Positions 1 through 11,812 of a DNA stretch of 64,000 nucleotides are shown here, one piece after another; the stretch's first letter is position 1; the number at the start of each line of letters is the position of its first letter. A model generated the notes under the pieces. The model was not told the DNA's origin. It saw only the letters and a program-made list of their open reading frames with translations, and did not search any database. The DNA is taken from contig BJKQ01000001.1 in assembly GCA_006538405.1 (NCBI GenBank), forward strand, positions 4,340,001 through 4,404,000. The letters run 5' to 3'. This stretch comes from Hansfordia pulvinata. Taxonomy: Eukaryota > Ascomycota > Sordariomycetes > Xylariales. The position numbers and the translations under genes were made by a program.

Positions 1-597
1 GGAAACCCCGATAATCTTCAAACTACCAAGCCAAACTGGACAGAGACAAGCTCAGCTAGCACAGCCGTTGCTTTGTGCAGCAGCTGTGACGGGACCCCGG
101 ACGCCCACGCCAACGAGTACTTCAGCTCCATGTTTGTCAATATTCTCCAGGACACGAACCGGTCGGCGGTCGCTCTCCAGTCTGTCATCACACTGTACGC
201 ACAGAGCATGTATTACAACGCGCTGAGCACCTTTGATGTGGCGACGAGATCAGAGGTTGTCTCCGCCGAACGGTTTCAGGTGCCGTCGGGCCGCCGGGGC
301 ATAGCGGTCGTCACGGCGACAACGCTGGTGAATCTCATCTGCATCGCCGCCATGACGGCCCTGTACCTAGCCAAGACGCGCCACACGCGGCTGGGGGACT
401 GCTGGCATACGATCGCGCAGACACTGTCACCACGGACGTACGAACTGGTGCGGGATAGCGCCATGCGGACCGACAGGCAGGTGCGCGTGGCCGTCGCCGG
501 GGACGCCGGGCGCATCCGGCTCGGGCTGTCGGTCAGAGGCCGCGTTGAGGCTTTTAGTTACCATCACGATGACCAGGAGGCGTCTGCGGGGAGCTGA
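1..597 (+). CDS. Unknown membrane protein, 3' part only
   Basis: The reading frame is open from the first base of the window to a TGA at 595-597, so only the last 198 residues are visible and the start lies upstream. I do not recognise the family. The visible part has a soluble stretch with the segment SMYYNALSTFD, then one clear hydrophobic helix of about 23 residues (VVTATTLVNLICIAAMTALYL) near the middle, followed by a basic tail containing RLGLSVRGRVEAF. A single C-terminal helix with a short tail is common in large fungal membrane proteins with extended extracellular domains, but that is inference. No introns are needed in the visible part. Confidence is high that it codes and low on any function. 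Confidence 0.6.
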   Translation, partial: GNPDNLQTTKPNWTETSSASTAVALCSSCDGTPDAHANEYFSSMFVNILQDTNRSAVALQSVITLYAQSMYYNALSTFDVATRSEVVSAERFQVPSGRRGIAVVTATTLVNLICIAAMTALYLAKTRHTRLGDCWHTIAQTLSPRTYELVRDSAMRTDRQVRVAVAGDAGRIRLGLSVRGRVEAFSYHHDDQEASAGS

Positions 598-3132
598 GCA
601 ACCTGGAGTAGCTGGGCTCTGAAGAACGAGTACGTAATGGCTCTTGAATGAAGCAAGGCGTGTGCCATCATGTGAACCGAGATCAAGCACCCAAGAGTCA
701 TAGTTATCGAGATCAGCTTGTCCGGGTTCTCGTTTCTCTCAGTCCTCTGACCGGCGGGCCGTTTCCGCCAAGACGACTACCCTTCGCAGTGGCCGTCTTT
801 TACTAATTGCCACTCGGAGAACGCCTCATCTCATTCTCATTAAGGCACCTACCCCGAAAGCCAAGAACACCCAGCACAAGCGATCAGCCCAGTCGCCCCC
901 AATGATCGCATTGACACCCTGAATCCCGCCTGACATCTTCTCTTACTTACTTACCGAAGACGCCCTCCATCTCGGACGCTGCGAGTGCCGACCCGTGGCT
1001 AAGAATCAAGTTGCCACGACCAATCCCGGCGCCTTTCCCCAGGCCGACAGCGGTGTTCTGGAGTGGTTTGGCCTCAAGCCGGTGGCGACAAGACGGGTGC
1101 CTGTATCGCGAAGGCGCGGGTTATTGTTTGCGCACCTAGCTATGGGCAGGCAGGCTTGGTTCGAGCCACTATCACGAGATGGGACCACCGAGAAGTAGAC
1201 GAAGAACAAGCTCTGCGCCGGCATGCCCGTCTAGCCTATCTGCCAGCCAGCTTGCTCGTGCGCCTTGCGCCTGTGCGCTTGACGTCAAGGCGACCCAGCG
1301 CAACGCAACGAAAGCAGGCGGACCGAGCCGTATCGAGACGGGGACACCGGCCGCGAACCACCACCACGATCAAGTGAAAGACAGTGGGGCCGGCCCTTTT
1401 GCAGCTTCTTCCTTACCCCGCGCTCAAGAGAGAGGCGAGAGGGCCCGCCCAGGTTTCTTAACAATGGGTGAGAGTCCCGCATCGAGTATTCCGTTGTCCA
1501 TTTGGCCCGACGAGCTAAGACCGAGGAGCCGAACGAGTGGAACAGGTCAGGGAAGGGTGATAGAGATCAAAGCGACGGGCGAGGGAGGAGAAAAGCCCGC
1601 CACTCAGAGAGCGTGTCCATGTTTCAGCGCACGCGACACAGATGCTCGCGCCCTGCATGGTGCTGCTATGAATAAACGCCGGCTATCAATACTGGGGAAG
1701 CCCCGAAGGCAAGAAAAGGGGGGCAACCGGTCGCGCGGGGCGAACAAAAGAGAACCCCACAGGCCCCCCTCCACCAAATCGCTCACACCTTATCTGCGAT
1801 TTCTGCAACCTTCTTGGTGCACTCTTACGGGTAGCGCGTTGCTCTCTTGCTCTTCGCTACCGACCGCCACGCGCCTGGGAGCAGGACCGGCTTACCGAGC
1901 GCTGTTGGGGCGGCCCGGCGTCGTGGTCCCCGGCGCCCGCGCGCCGCCCACTTTATTACCCCACGGAAACCCTTCGGTGGGCACCATATCGTACGAGTAG
2001 CCCAGCTGGGGCGCGAACCCCGGGGGCCGAGGTGTTTTTTGGAAAGGGAGGAGGCTTCGATGCAGAGAGCTGTGCCAGATCGCCAGCAGCCTGGCGATGG
2101 CAGCATGTGGCTGTTTCTTGTGCGCATGAATGCCAGCACGAGTAACTGGAACTCTTACAAGGCCGTTGCTGGCTAACAAGAAAACAGACACCGAACTGGG
2201 TCACGTCACCTTTTCCTGGGTTGTCGTCGACAAGAAGAGACAGGCCGGAGGAAGTAAGGGACCCATCGGAGAAGAGCAGGCGGGAAAGAGGACCAACCAA
2301 GTGACCGCGAGATCGGGGGTTGGGGATCGCAGTTTTCTCTTGCGTGGCCTCGCCACCTGATAACGACGAGAAGAAAGAGCCCAAGTGCCGCGCATCCATC
2401 ACGTCACTGACCGGACTTCCCTGGCCTGATTGATTCTAGGGCACGGGCTTCCGATCAATCGGGGTCCTCCTGAGCCCCACGTCAGAGGGAGAGGGTGGCG
2501 ATGCTTCTTATCACGGGGTTTCGCCACCACCACCGAGCACCGCGAACGAAAGGGGCCAGCCGCCTGTTCTCTTCCTCGGCCGAAACGAGCGGCAGCACCA
2601 CGGCCGCCTGCGCTCATTGTGGGGCGTCTTCTTTCGTCTGCTCTCGTCCTGGTTGGCGCCGAGATAGTGGCGTGCCAGGCGACGCGCGCGAAAAAAAGAC
2701 TGGGCACACCAGGGCGCATGAGAGACCCCTTCTTTCGAGACGATGCCGGGGTGATCTGCGCACGTAAGCAGAGGCGTGCGATGCGATTTCGCCCTCTTAT
2801 CTCAAAAATCCAAAAGCCCCCTGCCCAAAATCCGTTTAGTACTCTTCTGGCTCTCTTCTCTCTTGCTTCCCCCTCCCAAGAATGGCGGGAGAGCGGTCGG
2901 TCGGAAACACCAACAAGACTGGATAATACTACGCACGGGAAACAGCATTGAAGCAGGCGCGATTCGGGTCTTCGGTGTGCGAGCGGCACGTTGTACGAGT
3001 CATTCTTCACGCGCGCCCCTCTCCACGGAGGAGAATCGGCTCCCTGCTCAGAGCAGACTATCCGCAAGCAGAGGAACTCTTCAAGCACGAGGGAGAGAAG
3101 GAAAGAGAAGACAGAAGCGGAACGAGCCCACA
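598..3132. other. Intergenic, no gene supported
   Basis: This 2.5 kb stretch contains several overlapping open frames on both strands, rich in Arg, Ser, Pro and Gly, as expected of GC-rich non-coding DNA. None shows a domain, a signal peptide or a coherent splice pattern. The last few hundred bases, which are A- and G-rich before the ATG at 3133, are the likely promoter and leader of the next gene. Confidence 0.5.
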
Positions 3133-4182
3133 ATGCGGTCCCGCGAGATCCTCACGCTCGCCGCGTGCCTGGGCCTGTCCGCCCCAGCTTTAGCAGCCGC
3201 GGCAGGCCCCGGCGCAGCGGCGGCGACGACACCGGACGAGAACGACAGCAGCGGCACCACGGCGGCGGCGGCGGCGGGCAAGCACATCTCCAACGCGGAC
3301 ATGCCGGCCTTCCTCAACGGCGGCTTCAACTGCCCGGGCACCTTCTACAAGGCGAACGTCGGCAACTTTTTGGCCGAGTACCAAGACGTCGCCGGCGGCG
3401 GCGCAAGTGCAGCGCAGAGCAGGAAGAGGAGGAGAAGGGGCATCGTCGGCGCCGGCAGCGGGGTGCGGACGCTCGACATCAAGGCCTGGATGGGCTACGT
3501 CCCCGACGGGGCGTGCACGGTCGACCTGGACCGGCTGAAGGCGTCGCCGCAGCTCGCCGAGGGCCAGCAGCAGCAGCAGAACCGAAGGAGGGGGCAGCAA
3601 GGTGATGGCGACGAGAGGAACGACTCCCCGCTGCTGCCGCTGCTGCTGTCTGCCCGCGCCGACACGAGCGAGGAAGGCCGCAAGTCGGAGAAGCAGAAGG
3701 AGGAGGAGGAGCAGGCCGAGGAGGAGCGGCTGCGGGGCAAGCCGCACGTGGAGCCCAACGAGCCGGGCAGCCGGCACGGCTTCGTCGAGGAGCCGCAGAC
3801 GGCCGAGGAGAAGGCCGCCGAGCTGCTGCCCCGCCCGCACAAGCACTCGCGCGTCCTGTCCGACAGCAACTACCTCGTCCAGGCCTGCCACAACGACCAC
3901 AAGCGCAACATGATCTTCGCCGTGCTCTTCGTCGCCGCCACCTTCACCCTCGGCGTGTCGCTCATCCTCATGCTGCTGTGGGGTGAGTCTTTCAATTCCT
4001 TTTTTTTTTTTTTTTTTGTGATCCTTACCTTGCCTTCGTCTAATCTATGCCCTGACGAAGACTGGGGTCCGTTCGACGCGGGAGGTCGAAAAAGAAAAAA
4101 AAAATGGCTCACTGGCGAAACTGATGGCTGACCCGTGTTCGAATCTTTAGGTGTCTGGTGTTTGCCGAAAGAAAACGTCTAA
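3133..4182 (+). CDS. Secreted or type I membrane protein of unknown function
   Basis: Two exons, 3133-3982 and 4151-4182, give 293 residues. The donor is GTGAGT at 3983 and the acceptor CTTTAG ends at 4150, preceded by a CTGAC branch site; the intron carries a long T run. The protein starts with a signal peptide (LTLAACLGLSAPALA), then an Ala/Thr-rich linker. A globular region follows with NADMPAFLNGGFNCPGTFY at about residues 55-75 and AWMGYVPDGACTVDLDRL at about 117-135. Next comes a Gln-rich and then Glu/Lys-rich, probably coiled region (about 140-215). Near the end is one strong transmembrane helix (MIFAVLFVAATFTLGVSLIL) and a ten-residue tail supplied partly by exon 2. I do not recognise the family. 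Reading through the intron would add a low-complexity tail, which I consider wrong. Confidence 0.75.
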
Positions 4183-5285
4183 GGGTTGCGACCTCGGAAA
4201 GGGAGCGCCGCGGGGTGTTCCGGCGGCGGGTTATCTAGCGAAAGCTATAACACGCTTGAGTGAAAAGAAGAAGAAGAGAAACAGTGGCTGATGGCCGAAG
4301 ACGGTGCGCTCTCTCGACATTGGGCGGGTTCGGCTCCTGTATGGAGTCTCGGAAACTACAGAAAAGTACAAGAGCGTAAAGACCGTCGCCAGGACAGGAG
4401 AACGAAAATGACGCTCGCTGGGTCGGGGCTGACCACAGCAAAGAAAGACCTTGCGCTTAGAGGGACGTGTTTTACACTGTCCCCACGACGAAGGGGGTAG
4501 ATACACACAGATCTGAAAAGAGAGAGAGAGGGAGAGGGGAGAGACCACGCAAACACTCACGCACACGCACAACAAATCAGTGTCTACGCGAGGTCTAATA
4601 CTGATTCAGCCAGCGATGCTTTTATTTCATCATTCATGTATGTATAAGATAGGCCGGCTGGGAAGAACCGGGCGCTCTGGCTTAGATAGGGACCCCTTCG
4701 TCAAAAACAGCGTATATATTTTCTCTCTAGATGTGTCCATGAATGGGTCGTGACTGCATGTCATCTCCTGCCCGCCCCCGCGCAGATCAGACTGGCGCCA
4801 GTCTGCTCTCGATTAGCACGAACACGGGTTCGTGGGCCAGCACGGGAAGCTGCCGTCCACTCCGCGAAAGCGGTGAACGATTCACGAGCTAAAGGTGCGG
4901 CGGATAGCCTGGCGGGGCCTCTGAGCGGCGGGATAAGATACTTCTGCGGCGAGGAGCGCTGTATGCCGTCGCCCTGGGCGTATGGACAACACATGAAAGG
5001 AGCAGATAATGACCCCGAGGCCAGAGAGGCGAGTTCATTCAACAATGCAGGAGCTGAGTGTTTGGCACGCTTCCTGTTACATACCCCGCCAATATATCAG
5101 TGACAACCCTCCGGCTCTGCTGGACGCACTCTTCCTCATATCGTACTGGTACACTGTAGACTCACAAACCGTTCGGTCTCCTACTTCCCCGAGGTCTGGC
5201 ATGGTACAGTCAGTCCCCTACGTCGGCCGTGCATCTATCAAGCATCTCAGCAGCCAGAAACGCACGTCCGCCCCTACAGGAAAGC
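4183..5285. other. Intergenic, nothing recognised
   Basis: About 1.1 kb between the end of the type I membrane protein gene and the end of the minus-strand hydrolase. It holds a short GA-rich tract near 4517-4545 and frames without domains. It probably contains the two converging 3' untranslated regions. Confidence 0.5.
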
Positions 5286-6925
5286 TCAGGCAGTAACAGG
5301 AAGCCTCAGTCTGGATGCCGCGCCCGCCGAGTGGCCAACGGTATGAACAGCAGGGCGCGTCGTAGTCCCGTACGCCTGGTTCTCGCCGGTGCCCAGATTG
5401 CGGATATAGGCAGGATGGGCGCCGCCGGCAATGATGACCCGGATCCTAGCGCCTTTGCTGAAAACATGCGCGCAGTCAGAGAGCGGGAGGCTCAGGGGCG
5501 CAGAGTCTCTGGCCGGGTCCAACCGCAAGTATCCATCGCAGATGCGTGTCGACTTTCCCCGGCTGTCGACCTCACTCAGCCGAACAAACACGTCAACGTG
5601 GGGGTTGTCGCTGGAGTGATGGAGCTCAATGGCGGGCCTGCCAATCACCTCGAGATCCTCCTCCAAAGGCGAAGAGTCAAACGAAACCACGTCGGAACGT
5701 TGCGCGAGCGCGGTGTCGTCGTAGCTTGCCGGGATCACGTCGTCAAAGGGCCGAGGCATACCAGTGTGGGGAGTCGGGCTCGTCGGGTCGAATGTGAAAC
5801 TCGATTCTGACGTTTCGGCCGACGGCTGGTTTTTGCTGAGGGCTTGATCAGAAGCCAGGAAGAAGTCTTGCATCGAGTCGGAGGGGGCCAGTTGGGCAGA
5901 TCTCGCCACTCCTTGGAGCCGGTGATAAAGACACGGCTTTTGGACTCTCTGAACGGAGAGTCATCGCCAGAAAGGTACTGCTCGATGAACTTGAAGCTCT
6001 CGGGCAGGTTTGGCCCGCGTTGCGCACCGAGATGCGACCAGGGGCCAATGTTCAGATAAGTGTGCGCATTCCTCTTCACCAAGCTGTTGTGCTGGTCAAC
6101 GACGGTCGAGCAGACTACATCGTTCCAGCCGGTGATCTGCAGAATGGGGATGCTAGCTCTTTCGAGAGCGACTCTCTGGTCTGTTTTCGGCCAGAGGTCA
6201 CCGGAGAGGGTGTTGTCGGTCATCATCTGTTGGACCCAGTCCGGCCAAACCTGCAGCCGTTTTTTGGCCGCGTCGAGTAGCGGGACCGCATCGTAGACGG
6301 GCTGCAGCTCTTGGGGCTGCCGCCGGATGTAGAACAGGCCGGGGGCGACGCCCCTCTTGGGGGCCAGCATGATGTCGGCCCAGGACAGGACGTGGGCCTC
6401 CATGGCACCAGTGCGCCAGCAGAAACCGCCAAAGTCGGCCATGCCCGTGAGGATGACGGCGGCCTTCATGTCGGGTGGAGGGTCGGACAAGAGCGCCCAC
6501 TGGGTGTAGCCAAGGTAAGAACCGCCCCAGGTAGCGAAAGAGCCCGTGTACCAAGGCTGCTCGCGCATCCAGGCGACCGTGGCGTGGCCATCGGCGACCT
6601 CATGGATCACGGGGTAGAGCTCCTGGCCGTCGGCGGGGTCCGAGCCTCGACAAGCGGCGACCAGGACCTGGTAGCCGCGGGGCGCGAACATGCGAGCATT
6701 GGACAGGGCATGGAGCGAGCCGATACCGTAGGGGGTGCGGATCAGGATGGTGCCGCGGGGGGGCAATTTGGTCGGGCGGTAGAGGTTCGCGACGAGCTTG
6801 ACCGAGCCGACGGGGATGCGGACGGTCTCGACGGTGTAGCTGCATCTCTCCCCGGGAAAGCCGGCCCACCAGCCAGAGAAGCGGTCGACGAAGAACTCGA
6901 GCCAGCCGCGCTCGACGGGCGCCAT
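5286..6925 (-). CDS. CocE/NonD family alpha/beta hydrolase (peptidase S15 type), frameshifted in this sequence
   Basis: A single-exon gene of about 546 residues, starting at the ATG at 6925-6923. The longer frame upstream has only a TTG. It resembles cocaine-esterase/glutaryl-7-ACA-acylase type hydrolases. The nucleophile elbow is ATWGGSYLGYTQ with Ser136, the acid is in ITGWND, the catalytic His is in NIGPWSHLG, and the early strand motif is RTPYGIGS. The C-terminal jelly-roll ending in AGGAHPAYIRNLGTGE is also present, but in another frame. The switch occurs in a run of five C on the coding strand (5883-5887 as G). One extra base would join the two halves between LPNWP and DSMQDFFLASD with no other change. 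Either the gene is recently broken or the base is missing from the assembly; I favour the latter because three other genes here show the same fault. The substrate is unknown; esters or amides are likely. Confidence 0.82.
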
Positions 6926-8055
6926 GACGGACAGGCTGGGTTGGGAGGCCCTGAGGTGAGACGGAAATACCAAGACGGCTGATCTGGTCCAGTCTCGAGG
7001 GTCTCGTGAGGTTGCGGACTGGCAGCCGGAGTTGAGGCTGTCAAGTGTGTGCGGAGGAGGGAGAGAGAGTGAGGGAGGGAGCCGATGGGGCGCGGGCTGA
7101 GGTCTGACTTAGTGCTGAGGATGTCGGCGTCTCCTTGTTCCCGACGCGATGCGGGGAGCTGATGTGCTTACACCCAGATGGGCGAAGCGAGGCAGCTGAC
7201 GGCCTGACGTTGCATCGATGAGTCAACGGCGCAATGAACCATTCAACAGTCAGATGGAAGAGCGGTTTATATGCATTCTTCTTTTACTACATGTACCAAG
7301 GGAGTTATGTAGCTGGGAGGTACCCGAGGAGAAAGAAACTCGACATACGTGACGCGACGGCAGCGACGACGGCCATCATCTCCTGCGAGGGAAGGCACGC
7401 TCGCCGGGCCTCTCGACACGACTGACCGCGCCGGCGCACTGCAATGGGCGGCAGCGTACACCTCGCTACGGTGCGCTTAGCGGCTTCGATAGCGCTGCAG
7501 TATCCACCCTGAATCAGTGCTGGTGCCTGAGGCGGTGGGCGCATCGGGGTCGGACTTAGGGCACCTCGGAGCTAAAGCAGCCCTGAAGCGGACCCCTCCA
7601 GCAGCCGTCTGACTTATCCGTGTATGGAGGTCCTCCATCCACCGCCCGAACCCGGGGCCGCCTCGGGACTCCCGGATCGCCTCTCATCTCCCGGCGCCGC
7701 GTTTCGCGGATCAAAATACTGAGGTCCTTGTTCGGCTTGGCCGACTTTGATTGTTGAAGTCGGGTCGCCAAGTCACCGAGTCGCCCCAAGCCCAACCCAC
7801 GAAGTGGCTTCGACTTCTGCCCCACTGATAGAAATGTTCGTGTATAGGTAGGCACTTGTAGGTCGAGGCAGCATCTACTGGGTTTCCACTTGACCAGACC
7901 AGCCTCGAAGCAGAGCAGCTGCTGGGAGTTTCCTGACTTTCGGTGAAGATTGTAGCTACCACACTATGGGAAGGCCCCTCGAGAACTACATGTACCTAGG
8001 TACTGTAGATGTCCTTCAAGGGCCTTTTATACAAAACAGAATGTATGCGCCGATA
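6926..8055. other. Intergenic, probable promoter of the hydrolase
   Basis: About 1.1 kb. The half next to 6926 lies upstream of the minus-strand hydrolase and should hold its promoter. The other half follows the end of the next minus-strand gene. A TACCTAGGTA motif lies at 7993-8002. No coding sequence is supported. Confidence 0.45.
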
Positions 8056-8696
8056 TCAGCGGTCCCGGAGAGAAGCCCGCATGCCGAGACGGACATCCAG
8101 CGGCTCCTCGCCGAACGCGGCCTTGTAGGCCTCCTTGTCCCCCTCGTCCGGCAAGCCCTCGTGCCAGACGCGAATCTTGACGGCGTAGTCCCCGATGCCC
8201 TCCTCCCGCGACCGCACCACCGCCTCGAAGTCCTTGGGCAGGTAGTACTTCCGGCGGCCGCGCGCCCTGCCCTCCGAGCTGCTGCCCCGCCAGTGAATCT
8301 CGATGTCCGTGATCCAGCTGGCCCACATCGCGCGATCCCAGGCGTCGACCTCCGCCCCCGCCTCGCCCACGTCGTCGCGCGTGGACGTGATGGACATCAT
8401 GTACAGCATGTCGTCGGGGTTCCACGTCCACCCGATCGTGGGCCGCTTGTTGGCCCTGGCCCACTCGTATCCCTCCGCCACCGGCTCGCTGAGATGGCGC
8501 CAGAGCTGCTCTTTGTCCTCGACTCGGCCCTTTACCACCTTGGTAATATCCAGCACTGCGTTAGCCTTACCGCCCAGCTCGTAAGTGGCCACCAGCTCGT
8601 CGGTTTCTGACAGCTCGGGGGGTCCATCGCCCGGCCGCCCGTAAGGAGGCTAAGGAAAGCAAAGAGGAGGACGGGGATGCTCCGGAATATAAACAT
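8056..8696 (-). CDS. Small secreted protein of unknown function, frameshifted in this sequence
   Basis: The frame 8056-8592 encodes a coherent hydrophilic protein with the segments ELGGKANAVLDITKVV, RPTIGWTWNPDDMLYMMSIT and AWDRAMWASWITDIEIHW, and ends at TGA 8056-8058. It has no suitable ATG. Just upstream, in another frame, the ATG at 8696-8694 begins a textbook signal peptide (MFIFRSIPVLLFAFLSLLTG plus GRA). The two frames would join through MDPPELSETDELVATYELGG if the coding-strand C run at 8617-8622 had seven bases instead of six, giving 213 residues. I therefore read it as one secreted protein with a one-base deficit. An intron is unlikely because there is no room between the halves. 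I do not recognise the family and name no function. Confidence 0.65.
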
Positions 8697-10121
8697 GTCG
8701 GCGAAAGAGAGAGAGAGATAGCCTAGAGTTGAATTTTGCGGAAGCCCTCAGTATTGTATTCAAACTATACACCTAAGGTATGTCGGATGAACGGCCAATA
8801 CTCGCGGAGCTGATTCACGGGCGTCTCACGGTCCCATTCCCTTTATACAAGGGCCGCCGCAGTGCGACTCGCGCCACAAACCCAACCCAGGGCAACAGGG
8901 GGCGCAAGTGTCTGCTGGCTGCCTAACAACTCTTGCCACTGCCCCGAGCTGCACTCTCAGAATAGCCCGAGCTTCGGAGAAGATCACAAGGGGTTGCAGC
9001 TTACGAGCGTAAGGCTTTCGCCCCTGGCGTGGTGAATAAGCAGGCATCGCGAATGCGAAACAGAAAAGAAGAATGCACGCCGGCTCTAGCGGGAGATGAT
9101 TGAGTGGCCTCGGCCGACCTTGATCTTTGAGGAAGAGAGGAATGATCCCCGCAGCCAGCATCGAAGCTCTGAAGCTGCTACTCTTGTGCCCGGCCTGTCG
9201 TGTCAAATCCACCCCCAGTCTCATGGTTCATTCGCCATTTCGCATCAAGGCGCAGCCCGCCAGAGGCTCGCCATCGGGCCTGAGGACGACTGACACGCGA
9301 GAAAGAGGCTCGGTGTGTTACCAATACGCTGCCCAGAATGGGTCCCGAGCACGGAAAACCACGCACGTTGCGAGGCGTAAACCACGCCCGAGCCCCATGC
9401 AATCATCTTGAACTTTTATTCTGACCGAATGCACCCACGGGTCGGGCGAGAAGACCAATGGTAGATGGGTTCCTACCGCAAAACGGGGGAACGCGCAAAG
9501 TCTACCATTCCACATGTGGAATCTCTGGTCACCACTGTGCTCGACACTGGGAAATCGAATAAGTGGTTGCTGCTCACGTTTTGGAAATTCATGTGGGAGC
9601 TGCGCCGAATCTGAGCTGCGCCGGATCTGACGAATCTGAGAGCACTGTTGGTCAGACCATGACATCAGGGGACGAGGGGACAGTCGAGTCTGGAGTGTTC
9701 TAATACCATGTTCAAGATAAGGATTCCGTGATAATTAATTGTTGTCTGTTTAACAGCCGCAACGAGAACACATGAATCCCAGACAACCCCGTGGCATCAA
9801 CGCCGCCGAGAGCGCAGGGCCGAATCAAAACACGAATTGCTGCTGTCAATTACAAGTTGTACGTGCTGTGCCTGCACCCCCTGTCTAATAAACCAATCTT
9901 GACCCTCGCTGTTGCTGCCGCATTCCTTTTCATTTGCTCAAATGTCTCGTTTCTGCCGTCGCAAACCTGCGCTGGGCGCACCATGTTCTTTCGCCCCCAT
10001 CATCCTCGCGTTGCGGTAGCAAACCGGTGGCAGTCAGGATGGCCCCGCGTCCCAGAGCATCCAGCGTCTTGAGCCCGCGATTCGGATCAGTTCCGATTCA
10101 TGCCGAGCCCGAGGTCCCAAT
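8697..10121. other. Intergenic, nothing recognised
   Basis: About 1.4 kb between the start of the secreted protein gene and the end of GLO3, both on the minus strand. A short GA tract lies at 8706-8718. Open frames here lack domains and splice structure. The region adjacent to 8697 should contain the secreted protein promoter. Confidence 0.45.
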
Positions 10122-11812
10122 CTACGAGTTGAGGTAGGTGCGGATAGCACCTTGTAGGCGAGTTGCACCCTCACCCAGGGCACTCGACAGATTCTCGAGA
10201 TCATCGCCAGCGGTGATTCCAAATTTGCGGACAAAGTCCTTCGCAGCACTCTCCAGGTCGCCGTAGTCCTCCTCGGCCTCCTCATCCTCGGGACGTCCAA
10301 AGTACGCGTTGGAGGAGATGGAAGTGGCGCCCTCGAAACCTTGAAGGCGGTTCTGGGCCTCGGCCTGCGCGTTGGGGTCGAATGAACCTTTGCCGAAGTA
10401 CTCGTCCGACGAAATCCCCTTCTGGTTGCCGAACTTGGAGCGCGCGTACTTCTCGCTGTCATCTGTTCACGCTCATGTCAGCAGAGCCTTAGCAGTCGGA
10501 TCGCGGATGCCTTACCTTCGGCCTTGACAGGGCCAACTGAGCCGAAGCCTCCGGCGTTCTTCTTAGCGGCCTCAGGCTTGGGCTTGTTGCCTCCTACTTG
10601 GCCAAAGCCCAGTCTCCCAAAGCCCATTCCAAGTCTTTCAACATCGGCGGCAGACTTCTCGCGGGTGTGGTTGCTGGATCCGTAGCTGGCTGCGGGGGCG
10701 GGGGCAGATGAAATGACGTTGGATGCCTCGCCCTTGGTGGGGGCAGCGGCCTTCTTGGCCTCGGCGGCCTCGGCTTCGGGGTCATAGCCCAGCTTCTCGA
10801 TGCGCTCGGCCTCCTCCTTGGCCTTCTTCTCGGCCTCGTCAAAGTCGATAGCGTCGCCGACAACCTTCTTTGCACCCAGCTTGGTAGTCTTCTTGGCACC
10901 CAGAACGTTGGTCTTGCGAGGGCCAGTGGCGGTGGTCGTCTTGCGCAGCGCAGCGGATGAGGTGACACGGCTCGTGGTGGGCTTGTTCTCGGTACCCTCA
11001 GGCTTGGAAAGTGGCGAGCTGGAGCGGGAGATGTCCTTGCCTGCATTGAGGAAGGGGGAGCCGGTGCGCCCGACAACGGGAGGGGTACCGGTGCGCGAGA
11101 TGGGCGGCGTAGGGCGCTTGATAGAGGGCTTGTCCCAAGAAGAGAAGAAGTCGTCGTTCGAGTCGCTGGCAGGAGTGCCAGCATCCGCGACCTCGCCAGG
11201 GACGTCGGTGATGACGACCTCACCGGGGTACCTGCAGAAATATCAGTCAGGGGTGGTGTTGGACAGCGGGGGACGCCAATACGTACTCGAGGGCATCCCG
11301 GGCGGCGCGCTTCTTAAGCTCTTCCTTGTATTTGGTGGCCGTGGCGGAGCCGTATTTGGTCTTGGAGTCCTTGCTGGCGAGGGCGGAGCTGCCACCGTTG
11401 GCGCGGAAGTACTTGGTCGCCGAGTCGTTGCCTCCGACCTTCATCACACGAAGCTGGTCCCATTGCCACTCTGCACAGGGCTGTAAGTCAAGGGCAAGGT
11501 CAATGGGTCACAGAGGAGTACTGACGATCGAGGTTGGTAGAGCGGACAAAGGAGATGTGGACGCCGAGGTTGCGGTGGTTGGAAGAGCAGTCAAGGCATA
11601 GGTAGATGCCGAAAGGGACGGAGGTCCACGTCGGGTTCTTCTGGTTGCAATCGAAGCAGACCTGATGGATGGGGGCGTCAGTTTGGGGGCTGTGCCGTGA
11701 ATGCTCATCCGGTGCCGGGTTGTCGCGCCGACGGGGTGGCGACGCATACCTTGTTGGCGGGCTTGGTCTTTAACTTCTCAAAGATCTTCTGAGACTGCAC
11801 TTTTGTAGCCAT
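10122..11812 (-). CDS. GLO3: ArfGAP zinc-finger protein, Glo3/ArfGAP2-3 type
   Basis: Five exons on the minus strand: 11812-11750, 11661-11526, 11470-11287, 11231-10516 and 10462-10122, giving 479 residues. All junctions keep frame. The N-terminal ArfGAP domain has the CX2C-X16-CX2C zinc finger (Cys23, 26, 43, 46) and the catalytic arginine finger at Arg51 in [16 protein letters not shown]. The middle is Lys/Ala/Ser-rich. The C-terminal part carries the repeated Glo3-type motifs [10 protein letters not shown] and [10 protein letters not shown], then an amphipathic stretch ending [15 protein letters not shown]. These GTPase-activating proteins stimulate Arf1 GTP hydrolysis during COPI coat recycling at the Golgi. 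The C-terminal motifs separate it from Gcs1/Age-type ArfGAPs. The gene is divergent from TIM21 across a 1.06 kb shared upstream region. Confidence 0.95.

Noticed and set aside
1155..1175. GGTTCGAGCC, resembling a tRNA B box
   Set aside because: No matching stem around it and no A box or anticodon arm at the right distance upstream.
4125..4150. GTTCGAATC, resembling a tRNA B box
   Set aside because: It is the 3' end of the intron in the gene at 3133-4182, and no cloverleaf can be drawn.
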